Positions 25,317 to 34,033 of a stretch of 64,000 nucleotides of DNA are shown piece after piece; the first letter of the stretch is position 1, and each line of letters starts with the position of its first letter. The DNA is from Pelagadaptatus sp034112445. Lineage in GTDB: Bacteria; Pseudomonadota; Gammaproteobacteria; Pseudomonadales; Cellvibrionaceae. The position numbers and the translations under genes are program-made. The stretch is taken from NCBI GenBank assembly GCA_034112445.1, contig JAWUVI010000020.1, positions 1-64,000 on the forward strand. Reading direction: 5' to 3'. The notes beneath the pieces were generated by a model that was given only the letters and a program-made list of their open reading frames with translations, ran no database searches and was not told the DNA's origin.

Positions 25317-26585
25317 ATGAATAACTGGTTGAATGGTGCAATAGAACGGGCTGAAACACTAACCGATTGGCTGGCTCCACAGCGACAAACGTCTTTGCAG
25401 TTGTTGAAGGAAGCCGGTTGGCCAACTCGTAAGACTGAAGATTGGAAGTATTTTCCTCTACGTGCTGTAGAAGATTCCAGCTTTAGTTCAACTGCGAGTA
25501 ACGAATCGGTCAGTGTTGAGCTTATTGATGAGTTGGATAGCATTGATCTGATCTTTGTTGATGGTTGTCTTGAGTCTGGCAGTGACGATTTGCCAGAAGG
25601 TTTGTTGATCACTTCAATTGCGGAGTTAAACGGCGATAGCGCTAAGCAATTAGATAATGCTTGGGTTGAGCAGGTTTTTTCAACGGTTAAACCTACGCGG
25701 CATGTGTTTGGTTTGGTTAATGATGTGTTGGCCAGTGATGGTGTGCTCATTGATATAGCGGCCAACGCAAAAATAGAGGCACCGATACGTATTGTTAATG
25801 TTGTGTCTAGCGGTGTGGAATCGCATACACGAATTGTGGTGCGTTTAGGTTGCGGTTCTAAAGCTTCCGTAATTGAGCAGTCAGTAGGTGATCAAGCCGG
25901 GTTTTCAACGTTGTTTGCTGAATATTTGATCTCCGATGATGCGACTTTAGAGCACTATCGTTTTTCAATGCAAACGGGCGCGGCACTCAATATTGGTGGC
26001 AGTCATTTTAAATTAGCCAATCGCTCAAAGTTAAATAGCACCTTGGTTGGTTTTGGCAGCAAATTGTCTCGTCTAGATGTCGATGTAGAGCACGCTGGTG
26101 AGCATGCTTTTGCCAAGCTTAATGCTATTTATATGCTCAATGATGGCGACTTATTTGACTTGCACAGCACCATTGAGCACGCACAGCCACACGGTACTAC
26201 GGAAGAAAATGTTCGCGGTATTGTTGGGGATCGCTCCAAGGCGATTTTTAATGGGCGTATTCATATTCACCGCCACGCACAAAAAACCTTAGCTGAATTG
26301 AATAACCGCAATTTGTTGTTGTCGGATAGGGCTGAGATTAACACCAAGCCTGAGTTAGAAATTTACGCTGATGATGTGCGTTGCGCTCATGGTGCAACGG
26401 TTGCCGAGGTAGATAAACAAGCGCTTTATTATTTGCAATCTCGAGGCGTCAGTAAGGGGCAGGCTCAAGTGATGCTGAATTTTGGTTTTATTAATGAGTT
26501 GATTGATGATATGCCCAATCAAATTCTGGCTGATTGGCTAAGGCCTCAGTTGCGTCAGCGCTTCGCGGAGATGGAGATAAAATGA
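25317..26585 (+). CDS. sufD: Fe-S cluster assembly protein SufD
   Basis: Beta-helix partner of SufB, 422 residues from the ATG (a TTG two codons earlier is possible). The N-terminus has R-K-T-E-D-W-K-Y as expected for SufD. The C-terminal core contains HAQKTLAELNNRNLLLSD and IYADDVRCAHGATVAEVD, with the conserved cysteine and histidine (RCAHG) that contribute to cluster assembly at the SufB-SufD interface. It overlaps sufS by ATGA. Confidence 0.95.
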   Translation: MNNWLNGAIERAETLTDWLAPQRQTSLQLLKEAGWPTRKTEDWKYFPLRAVEDSSFSSTASNESVSVELIDELDSIDLIFVDGCLESGSDDLPEGLLITSIAELNGDSAKQLDNAWVEQVFSTVKPTRHVFGLVNDVLASDGVLIDIAANAKIEAPIRIVNVVSSGVESHTRIVVRLGCGSKASVIEQSVGDQAGFSTLFAEYLISDDATLEHYRFSMQTGAALNIGGSHFKLANRSKLNSTLVGFGSKLSRLDVDVEHAGEHAFAKLNAIYMLNDGDLFDLHSTIEHAQPHGTTEENVRGIVGDRSKAIFNGRIHIHRHAQKTLAELNNRNLLLSDRAEINTKPELEIYADDVRCAHGATVAEVDKQALYYLQSRGVSKGQAQVMLNFGFINELIDDMPNQILADWLRPQLRQRFAEMEIK

Positions 26586-27799
26586 GTTTTGATGTTGCGG
26601 CTATTCGTTCGCAGTTTCCTATTTTGTCTCGGCAGGTGCATGGCAAGCCGTTGGTTTATTTGGATAACGCGGCCACTACACAAAAGCCGCAGTGTGTTAT
26701 TGATGCGTTGGTTGATTATTACAGTAGCTGCAACTCGAATGTTCACCGTGGGGCTCACGCATTAGCGGATGAAGCTACGCGCCGGTTTGAATCTGCGCGC
26801 GATACTGTGGCTGAATTTATCCACGCTAATACCCGTGAAGAAGTGATTTGGACCAGCGGTACCACTGAATCTATTAATATTGTGGCTAACGGTGTTGCTC
26901 AGAGATTACAGTCCACCGATGAAGTGGTTGTTACTGAAATGGAGCACCACGCTAACTTAGTGACTTGGCAGCAAGCCTGTAAGCGTGCCGGAGCTACCTT
27001 AAAAGTTGTTCCTATATTGGCCAGCGGTGAATTAGATCTTGCTGCGTTTAAAGCGGCACTGTCTCCGGCAACGTATTTAGTGGCCTTTCCGCATGTGTCC
27101 AATGCACTGGGAACCTTGAATCCGATTGCTGAATTAACGCGCTTGGCTAAAACCGTTGATGCCCTAGTGGCCATAGATGGTGCACAAGGCATCGCCCATG
27201 GGTCCGTTGATGTACAGGCGTTAGGTTGTGATTTTTACGCTTTTTCTGGGCATAAACTGTACGGCCCTACTGGTATTGGCGTTTTGTGGGGCAAGCTTGA
27301 TTTATTGCAGGACTGGCCGGTTTGGCAGACTGGTGGTGAAATGATTGCCTCGGTCAGCTATCAGGATGCCAGTTGGAATGTGCTGCCTTATCGGCTTGAG
27401 GCGGGGACCCCAAATATTGCCGATGCTATTGGTATGGCGGAAGCTATCCGTTGGTTTTCCGGGTTGGATCAAGAAGGCCTTAAACAGCATGAGGCCAGTT
27501 TATTGGCGCGAGCCACTGAGCTAGCCGAAGCTTTTTCAGGTTTAACCATTGTTGGTTCGGCGCCCCAAAAAATGGGTGTTCTAAGTTTTGTGTTAGATGT
27601 TGGCCACCCAGCTGATATTGGCTTTTTGCTCGATAAGCAGGGTATTGCGATTCGAACTGGTCATCATTGTGCTGAGCCTTTGATGGAGCGTATGGGGGTG
27701 CCGGGTACGGCGCGCGCTTCGTTTTCGATTTATAACACGATTGAAGAAGTTGAATTGTTATTTTCAGCTTTAAAGAAAGTTCAAGTGATGTTGGCGTAA
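26582..27799 (+). CDS. sufS: Cysteine desulfurase SufS (class II)
   Basis: PLP-dependent desulfurase that hands sulfur to SufE, 405 residues. PLP-lysine Lys225 is in SGHKLYGPTG; catalytic Cys363 is in the class-II loop RTGHHCAEPL. ATG 26582 has GGAGAT just upstream and overlaps the sufD stop (ATGA). An upstream in-frame start at 26534 would overlap sufD by 52 bases and add 16 unrelated residues. Confidence 0.97.
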   Translation: MSFDVAAIRSQFPILSRQVHGKPLVYLDNAATTQKPQCVIDALVDYYSSCNSNVHRGAHALADEATRRFESARDTVAEFIHANTREEVIWTSGTTESINIVANGVAQRLQSTDEVVVTEMEHHANLVTWQQACKRAGATLKVVPILASGELDLAAFKAALSPATYLVAFPHVSNALGTLNPIAELTRLAKTVDALVAIDGAQGIAHGSVDVQALGCDFYAFSGHKLYGPTGIGVLWGKLDLLQDWPVWQTGGEMIASVSYQDASWNVLPYRLEAGTPNIADAIGMAEAIRWFSGLDQEGLKQHEASLLARATELAEAFSGLTIVGSAPQKMGVLSFVLDVGHPADIGFLLDKQGIAIRTGHHCAEPLMERMGVPGTARASFSIYNTIEEVELLFSALKKVQVMLA

Positions 27800-27833
27800 C
27801 CGTAATTTTAGTGATGAGTGTTTAGGTAAAAAT

Positions 27834-28199
27834 ATGACTGTTTCAACCTTTGATCCCAATTCGCCGGTAATTAATATTACCCCGCCTGCGTTGAGCTATT
27901 TTGAAAAAAACCTGAAAGCCGAGCAGGCCAAGGGTGAACCCAAAATTATCCGCTTAAGCACCAAAGAAAGTGGCTGTACCGGCTACGCCTATGTACTTGA
28001 TATGGTTCTTGATGCTGAAGCAAGTGATAAAATAATGAGCTTTGGTGATGTGTCGTTGGCAATCGCGGGCGATGCAGTAGAATTGTTGCGCGGCACCGAA
28101 ATAGACATGGTTACCGAAGGTGTTAATCACGTGATTAAATTTAATAATCCGAACGTTGTGGCCGAATGTGGTTGTGGCGAAAGTTTTTCGGTCGCTTAG
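27834..28199 (+). CDS. sufA: A-type Fe-S carrier SufA
   Basis: A-type cluster carrier, 121 residues. The three cluster cysteines are Cys48 (SGCTGYAY) and Cys112/Cys114 (ECGCGESF). It is placed between sufS and sufT, different from E. coli, where sufA leads the operon. The call SufA rather than IscA or ErpA rests on context. Confidence 0.93.
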   Translation: MTVSTFDPNSPVINITPPALSYFEKNLKAEQAKGEPKIIRLSTKESGCTGYAYVLDMVLDAEASDKIMSFGDVSLAIAGDAVELLRGTEIDMVTEGVNHVIKFNNPNVVAECGCGESFSVA

Positions 28200-28206
28200 G
28201 GTCTTT

Positions 28207-28740
28207 ATGCAGCAGACTATGGTTGTTACCAGTCGAGATTGTCCGGCTCGGCGTGTTCCCTCAGGAGAGATGATTGTTATTCCAGAGGGCCAATTCTTAT
28301 CGATTACTCAAGACCTAGGCGGCAATTATACGGTGACGTGGCAAGGTAATATGCTGCGCATTGATGGTACTGACGCTGAAGCTATCGGGCGTGAACCTGA
28401 AACACTCGAGTTTGAGCCCTGTGCCAGTGGTGACATAAAAGAAGATCAGGTGTGGCTGGCGTTGGAGAGTATTTACGATCCAGAAATCCCAGTTAGTTTA
28501 GTGTCATTAGGTTTGATTTACTCGGTCGAGTTAGATCAAGCTGCCAGTCACGTTAATATTCGCATGACATTAACAGCGCCCGGTTGTGGTATGGGGCCAG
28601 TGTTGGTGGGTGATGTTGAGTATCGTGTTGGTAAGGTGCCAAATGTTAAGCAGGTTAATGTTGAGTTAATATTTGATCCGCCTTGGTCAAAAGAGATGAT
28701 GAGTGAAGAGGCGCAGTTAGAAACTGGCTTGTTTTTTTGA
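28207..28740 (+). CDS. sufT: Fe-S maturation factor SufT
   Basis: Protein of 177 residues. The C-terminal half is the MIP18/DUF59 domain with YDPEIPVSLVSLGLIY and the conserved TAPGCGMGP cysteine; the N-terminal half is the small domain characteristic of SufT (VPSGEMIVIPEGQF). SufT aids Fe-S protein maturation under high demand in other bacteria. ATG 28207 is chosen because the open frame upstream would run into sufA. Confidence 0.92.
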   Translation: MQQTMVVTSRDCPARRVPSGEMIVIPEGQFLSITQDLGGNYTVTWQGNMLRIDGTDAEAIGREPETLEFEPCASGDIKEDQVWLALESIYDPEIPVSLVSLGLIYSVELDQAASHVNIRMTLTAPGCGMGPVLVGDVEYRVGKVPNVKQVNVELIFDPPWSKEMMSEEAQLETGLFF

Positions 28741-28784
28741 AACGTTTGTTGATCTGTACTGAATTAAATTAAAGCGGGATGTGT

Positions 28785-29192
28785 ATGTTGCCTACAACGG
28801 ATGAAATTATTGAAGATCTAGAATTCTTTGATGATTGGGAGGATCGCTACAAGTACATCATTGATCTTGGGAAAGGTTTGGCACCCATGAGCGAAGATTT
28901 ATTTACCACTGAACGTTTGGTCAAAGGTTGTCAGAGTAATGTTTGGCTTGATGTAAGTGTTGATGATGAGCGTTTAAAATTTCTGGTTAGCAGCGATGCC
29001 ATTATCGTTAAAGGCCTGTTGGCGGTAGTGATGGCTGCATTTGATAATAAAACGCCGGCTCAGATTATCGATTTTGATATCGAAAAATACTTTCAGGTAA
29101 TTGATTTAGAGGGGCATCTCAGTCCTACTCGCGGTAATGGATTGCGCTCCATTGTGGCCAAAATTAGAGCCATCGCTCAAGCCGCCAGTTAA
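28785..29192 (+). CDS. sufE: Cysteine desulfuration protein SufE
   Basis: Sulfur acceptor that stimulates SufS and passes persulfide to SufB, 135 residues. Active Cys49 is in VKGCQSNVW, the standard SufE loop. The C-terminal LSPTRGNGL also fits. ATG 28785 is preferred to the GTG two codons earlier. It is the last gene of the iscR-suf operon; no clear terminator follows. Confidence 0.95.
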   Translation: MLPTTDEIIEDLEFFDDWEDRYKYIIDLGKGLAPMSEDLFTTERLVKGCQSNVWLDVSVDDERLKFLVSSDAIIVKGLLAVVMAAFDNKTPAQIIDFDIEKYFQVIDLEGHLSPTRGNGLRSIVAKIRAIAQAAS

Positions 29193-29425
29193 GTTTAGCT
29201 AGCTTATAAATCAGCATATAGACTGAGTCTTGTTTTCTCGTGCGGCCTTTGTTGGTAAAAAGCATGTCTTAACACCCAATTAGACCAGTTTACGGGCTAT
29301 TTTCCGTATTAAAGTGGGCTTGTTTTCAGTATAATTCTCCGGTTTTTTGTCGTTATCTTCTCTGGCCTTGTGGTGAGAGGGATTTCTTATTTTTTTAATC
29401 TTTTATTTATATTTCGGAGTCCTAA

Positions 29426-29854
29426 ATGGCCGTTGAACGTACCTTATCCATTATTAAACCAGATGCAGTAGCTAAAAACGTTATTGGTGAAATTGCTGCG
29501 CGCTTTGAAAAAGCCGGCCTACAAATTGTTGCCATGAAAATGATGCAGCTTGATGATGAAAAAGCGGGTGGTTTTTACGCTGAACATAAAGAGCGTCCTT
29601 TCTTCAAAGACTTGGTTGGCTTTATGACTTCTGGCCCTGTTGTGGTTCAAGTATTAGAAGGCGAAGGTGCTGTTTTGGCTAATCGTGATCTTATGGGCGC
29701 TACTAACCCAAAAGAAGCCGATGCCGGTACAATTCGCGCTGATTTTGCTGAGACTATAGATGCCAATGCTGTTCACGGTTCAGACTCTACTGAGTCAGCA
29801 GCGCGTGAAATTGCTTATTTCTTTAGTAACGATGAAGTGTGCGCTCGCTCTTAA
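29426..29854 (+). CDS. ndk: Nucleoside diphosphate kinase
   Basis: Transfers phosphate among nucleoside di- and triphosphates through a phosphohistidine, 142 residues. Active His117 is in HGSDS; the N-terminal ERTLSIIKPDAVAKN is diagnostic. Upstream 29193-29425 holds a TATAAT at 29330 without a good -35, so ndk probably has its own promoter. The ndk-rlmN-pilW-rodZ-ispG-hisS order is conserved in gammaproteobacteria. Confidence 0.97.
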   Translation: MAVERTLSIIKPDAVAKNVIGEIAARFEKAGLQIVAMKMMQLDDEKAGGFYAEHKERPFFKDLVGFMTSGPVVVQVLEGEGAVLANRDLMGATNPKEADAGTIRADFAETIDANAVHGSDSTESAAREIAYFFSNDEVCARS

Positions 29855-29883
29855 ATTAAGAGTAGGTTCCCTCTGAGGCTCTT

Positions 29884-31086
29884 ATGACTGAACAATTGAA
29901 TCCTGCGAAATTTGATTCCGCATTGGAAAATACAATAGAGGCTGTAGCTAACACTACAGTTGCAAAAGTAAACTTACTTGGTATGTCACAATCCAAGCTG
30001 GAAGTTTTTTTTGAATCTATTGGTGAGAAAAAATTTCGCGCGACACAATTGTTGAAATGGGTGCATCAGATGGGTGTCGATGATTTCGGCGCGATGACCA
30101 ACATCAGTAAGCCTCTGCGCGAAAAGCTATCACGAATAGCGGAGATTCGCCCACCTGAAGTTGTAGAGCAGCTTGACTCTGTTGACGGCACCAGAAAGTT
30201 CTTAATAAAAGTAACCGGTGGTAGCTCGGTTGAAACCGTATTAATTCCCGACGGGGATCGCGGTACTTTGTGTGTGTCATCGCAGGTAGGCTGCTCACTC
30301 GATTGCAGTTTTTGTGCAACGGGTAAGCAAGGCTTTAACCGCGATTTAACTGCGGCAGAAATTATTGGCCAAGTTTGGCTGGCAGCAAAATCCTACGGCC
30401 AATTTGGTGAAAATCGTCCACGTATTATTACTAATGTGGTGATGATGGGTATGGGTGAGCCATTATTGAATTTTGACAATGTCGTGGATTCTATGAATCT
30501 AATGATGCACGATAATTGTTATGGTTTGTCTAAGCGCCGAGTGACATTGAGTACCTCAGGTGTGGTGCCGGCATTAGATAAGCTGGGTCAATATACCGAC
30601 GTGTGTTTGGCGGTCTCTTTGCATGCGCCTAATGATGAGCTACGTAACGAGCTAGTCCCGATCAATAAAAAGTACCCTATAGCGGTATTGTTGGATTCGG
30701 CGAAGCGGTATATTGAAGGTCTGCCTGATAATCGTCGCAAGATTACAATAGAATATACATTAATGGATCATGTGAATGATCGGCCGCATCACGCACACGA
30801 ATTGGCTGAGCTGCTTCGCGATATCCCAGTAAAAATAAATTTAATACCGTTTAATCCATTTAATTTGTCTGACTATAAGCGAGTCAGTAATAACTCTCTG
30901 AGAAGGTTTCAAGATATATTGATTAAAGCGGGTTATACCGTCACAGTAAGGACTACTCGTGGCGATGATATCAATGCGGCGTGTGGCCAATTGGCCGGTG
31001 CGGTAAATGATAAAACCCGCCGTAGTGAACGGCATAAGCAAAAGTTTTTAGCAGCGGCAGAGCCGGTGCGGATTATTCCTTCTTAA
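29884..31086 (+). CDS. rlmN: Dual-specificity rRNA/tRNA adenine-C2 methyltransferase RlmN
   Basis: Radical-SAM enzyme that methylates A2503 of 23S rRNA and A37 of some tRNAs, 400 residues. The cluster motif C-x3-C-x2-C is at Cys137, Cys141 and Cys144 (CSLDCSFC). The two methylation cysteines are Cys130 and Cys367 (INAACGQL). The first ~28 residues are a non-conserved extension relative to E. coli. It begins 29 bases after ndk. Confidence 0.97.
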   Translation: MTEQLNPAKFDSALENTIEAVANTTVAKVNLLGMSQSKLEVFFESIGEKKFRATQLLKWVHQMGVDDFGAMTNISKPLREKLSRIAEIRPPEVVEQLDSVDGTRKFLIKVTGGSSVETVLIPDGDRGTLCVSSQVGCSLDCSFCATGKQGFNRDLTAAEIIGQVWLAAKSYGQFGENRPRIITNVVMMGMGEPLLNFDNVVDSMNLMMHDNCYGLSKRRVTLSTSGVVPALDKLGQYTDVCLAVSLHAPNDELRNELVPINKKYPIAVLLDSAKRYIEGLPDNRRKITIEYTLMDHVNDRPHHAHELAELLRDIPVKINLIPFNPFNLSDYKRVSNNSLRRFQDILIKAGYTVTVRTTRGDDINAACGQLAGAVNDKTRRSERHKQKFLAAAEPVRIIPS

Positions 31087-31127
31087 CTTGCCGAATCAGA
31101 ATGAAAATATATCGAGAGGACGCATCG

Positions 31128-31904
31128 ATGAACAGTAAGTTATTTAAAGTTGTATTGCCGAGTATCTTGCTCAGTGTAATACTTTCAGGTTGCGTTACGA
31201 CAATGGATCGTCCGACACAAAGTGCGGATTCAAATAAAGCCAGTGAAACTCATGTCTCTGCGGGTTTTGCTTACCTGCGTAAGGGCGATAAGGGGGCTGC
31301 GCGTAGGCACTTTCAAACGGCTTTAGATGGCAATGCCAATTCAGCTGGCGCCCATAATGGTTTGGGGTTAGTGAACCAGCAAGAACGTGATGAAGTCGCT
31401 GCTGAAAAACATTTTAAGCGCGCGTTACAGATTGATCCTACGCTTTCACAGGCTAGGTTTAATTACAGTGGTTTTTTATATAGACATGAACGTTATGCCG
31501 ACGCGCATAAGCAATTATTGATATTGGCTGGTGATGTTACTTATTCAAGACGAGATACGGCTACTTTAAACCTAGGGTTGGTGCAGAAGCAATTAGGCGA
31601 TACCAGTTCTGCGCTTGATAGTTTTCACAAGGTGGTTGGGTTGAACTTTCGTTTAGCTCAAGCTCATCTTGAAATTGCGGATCTTTATTTTAGCCAAAAA
31701 GAGTACGCGTCGGCGGGTTCTTATTTAGAGCATTACAATAAAACTCGCCAAGGCAGACCTTCGGCTAAAAGCCTTTGGTTAAAGATTCGGTTAGAGCGGA
31801 TTTTTGGCAATAAAGATAAAGAGGCCAGTGCTGCTGTAGCGTTAAAAAGTATGCACCCTTACTCAAAAGAATATTTGGAATATAAGAAAACAGTTTCACC
31901 TTAA
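31128..31904 (+). CDS. pilW: Type IV pilus biogenesis/stability lipoprotein PilW (PilF)
   Basis: Outer-membrane lipoprotein pilotin for the PilQ secretin in related bacteria, 258 residues. The signal peptide ends with lipobox LSGC (Cys22), followed by tetratricopeptide repeats from about residue 45 to 220 (e.g. HNGLGLVNQQ...AEKHFKRALQIDP). ATG 31128 has GAGAGGA upstream; an earlier in-frame ATG at 31101 would spoil the signal peptide. The location between rlmN and rodZ is the standard one. Confidence 0.9.
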   Translation: MNSKLFKVVLPSILLSVILSGCVTTMDRPTQSADSNKASETHVSAGFAYLRKGDKGAARRHFQTALDGNANSAGAHNGLGLVNQQERDEVAAEKHFKRALQIDPTLSQARFNYSGFLYRHERYADAHKQLLILAGDVTYSRRDTATLNLGLVQKQLGDTSSALDSFHKVVGLNFRLAQAHLEIADLYFSQKEYASAGSYLEHYNKTRQGRPSAKSLWLKIRLERIFGNKDKEASAAVALKSMHPYSKEYLEYKKTVSP

Positions 31905-31943
31905 GCTGTTACAACACATTTAATGACGAAATAAAGAATAAAT

Positions 31944-32834
31944 ATGGAAACCGAGACAATCGTTGAGCTATCCCTAGGCGCTAAATTAAAAGAGGCCCGC
32001 TTACGTGCGGGTATCAGTGAAAAGGAGGCGGCTGATCAATTAAAAATCACGCCTACTTATATTCGCGCAATAGAAGACGGTAATTATGCAATATTGCCGA
32101 CTACCCCTTTTGTGGCTGGGTACCTGAAATCCTATGCGCGTATTTTAGATTTAGATGCTGATCTTATTTTGAGTGAGTTTTACCTGAAAATTAACCCCGT
32201 AATAGATGAAGAAAAAACGGAGTCTAAAAGTTTACGCAAAAAAGTTAGTTTGAATAAAATTCAAACTAAGGGCTGGGTTATTATTCTTATTGCAACTGTA
32301 ATAGTCTGGGCGGTTGCAGTAGCGATATTTGACCAAGGTGGTAGTGCAACTTCTAGCGACTTGTCTCAAAAGGATACACCAGTGGGAGTTAATCAAGAGG
32401 TAGCGGTTGATTCTGAAGCCGAGCTTGATGATGTTGAAGAAGTTACAACACCTGAGGGCTTGTCAGAGGCAATTTCGTCAGAGGCGGAAAGCGACACGGG
32501 TCATGCTGCAAAAAACCTTCACCTGTCTGAAGCTGATATGACAGCAACTAATGTGGCTGAAAGTCATACGCTTGATGCTGTTGCAAGTAATGGCAAGGAC
32601 ACATTGAACTTTATCTTTTCCGGCGAATGTTGGCTTGAAGTTACTGATAAAAATGGCGACGTACTAGCGGCTGATATCTATCAGGACGGCGATGTATTTA
32701 CCGCCGAAGGTACAGCTCCTTTTACCGTTATGTTGGGTAATGTACGATTGGTCAGTGTGTTGTTAAACGGCTCTGCTTACACGCTTAAGCCAGATGGCTT
32801 TAGAAAAACCCTGCGAACTACTATAGGCCATTAA
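31944..32834 (+). CDS. rodZ: Cytoskeletal/HTH protein RodZ
   Basis: Links MreB to the cell-wall machinery in rod-shaped cells, 296 residues. A Xre-like helix-turn-helix (about residues 12-72: KLKEARLRAGISEKEAADQL...) is followed by a basic juxtamembrane stretch, one membrane helix (111-129), an acidic linker rich in Ser/Glu, and a C-terminal DUF4115 domain (from ~residue 222, FSGECWLEVTDKNG). Suggests a rod-shaped cell with MreB. Followed four bases later by ispG. Confidence 0.93.
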   Translation: METETIVELSLGAKLKEARLRAGISEKEAADQLKITPTYIRAIEDGNYAILPTTPFVAGYLKSYARILDLDADLILSEFYLKINPVIDEEKTESKSLRKKVSLNKIQTKGWVIILIATVIVWAVAVAIFDQGGSATSSDLSQKDTPVGVNQEVAVDSEAELDDVEEVTTPEGLSEAISSEAESDTGHAAKNLHLSEADMTATNVAESHTLDAVASNGKDTLNFIFSGECWLEVTDKNGDVLAADIYQDGDVFTAEGTAPFTVMLGNVRLVSVLLNGSAYTLKPDGFRKTLRTTIGH

Positions 32835-32838
32835 TTAC

Positions 32839-33951
32839 ATGCACTTTGAATCACCCATTAAGCGTCGTAAGTCTCGTCAAATCATGATTGGTGATGTTCC
32901 TGTGGGTGGCGATGCGCCAATTTCAATACAGAGTATGACCAATACTGAAACTACGGATGTAGCGGCTACTGTTGATCAAATTCAGCGTATTCAAAATGCT
33001 GGGGCTGATATTGTTCGAGTGTCAGTACCGACTATGGATGCCGCAGAAGCTTTTGGTAAAATCCGCAAGTTGGTTGATGTGCCTTTGGTAGCGGATATTC
33101 ATTTTGATTATCGTATTGCGCTACGGGTAGCTGATTTGGGCGTAGATTGTTTACGTATTAACCCTGGGAATATTGGCCGAGAAAAGCGTATTAAAGCGGT
33201 TGTTGATAAAGCCAGAGATTTAAACATACCGATTCGGATTGGTGTTAATGCTGGTTCGCTGGAAAAAGACATACAAAAAAAATACGGAGAGCCGACACCT
33301 GCAGCTTTAGTTGAGTCGGCTTTACGGCATATTGACTTGTTGGATAAATACGATTTTCAAAACTTTAAGGTCAGTGTTAAAGCATCAGGTATATTTATGG
33401 CGGTAGAAGCTTACCGCCAACTAGCGCAACAAATCGATCAGCCCCTGCACTTAGGTATTACTGAAGCTGGTGGCTTACGTGCTGGGACGGTTAAGTCTGC
33501 CGTTGGTTTAGGTGCTTTGTTGCTTGATGGCATAGGTGATACTTTAAGAATTTCTTTGGCGGCAGATCCTGTTGAAGAAGTGAAAGTTGGTTGGGATTTA
33601 TTAAAAAGCTTAAAGTTAAGAAATAAAGGTATAAATTTTATTGCCTGCCCAAGTTGTTCACGACAAAATTTTGATGTTGTTCAAACCATGAATGAATTAG
33701 AAACTCGTCTTGATGACATCACAACACCACTGGATGTGGCTGTGATTGGTTGTGTCGTAAATGGTCCTGGCGAAGCCAAAGAAGTAGACATAGGTTTGGC
33801 TGGTGGAACCCCAAATAACTTAATTTATATTGATGGCGAGCCGAGTCAAAAATTACAGAAAGATAATTTAGTTGATGATCTCGAGCGTTTAATTCGAGCT
33901 AAAGCTAAAGCGAAAGAAGCGTTAGAAAAAGATATTATTGCTAAGAGTTAA
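32839..33951 (+). CDS. ispG: 4-hydroxy-3-methylbut-2-enyl diphosphate synthase IspG
   Basis: Fe-S enzyme of the MEP isoprenoid pathway, 370 residues. The 4Fe-4S ligands are Cys270 and Cys273 (CPSCSRQ), Cys305 and Glu312 (GCVVNGPGEA), the same positions as in E. coli. A TIM-barrel N-terminus with SIQSMTNT is present. Confidence 0.97.
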   Translation: MHFESPIKRRKSRQIMIGDVPVGGDAPISIQSMTNTETTDVAATVDQIQRIQNAGADIVRVSVPTMDAAEAFGKIRKLVDVPLVADIHFDYRIALRVADLGVDCLRINPGNIGREKRIKAVVDKARDLNIPIRIGVNAGSLEKDIQKKYGEPTPAALVESALRHIDLLDKYDFQNFKVSVKASGIFMAVEAYRQLAQQIDQPLHLGITEAGGLRAGTVKSAVGLGALLLDGIGDTLRISLAADPVEEVKVGWDLLKSLKLRNKGINFIACPSCSRQNFDVVQTMNELETRLDDITTPLDVAVIGCVVNGPGEAKEVDIGLAGGTPNNLIYIDGEPSQKLQKDNLVDDLERLIRAKAKAKEALEKDIIAKS

Positions 33952-34033
33952 TGCCCCTTTGAGTGGTTTGGTTGTGTGATTTTCACATCGAACTGAAACT
34001 AAAAAATTAGACTGACAAGTTGTAAGGCACTAC

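Noticed and set aside
25271..25765. 164-codon open frame antisense to sufD
   Set aside because: It lies fully on the opposite strand of a conserved gene, is rich in Ser/Thr/Leu as shadows are, and shows no family features.
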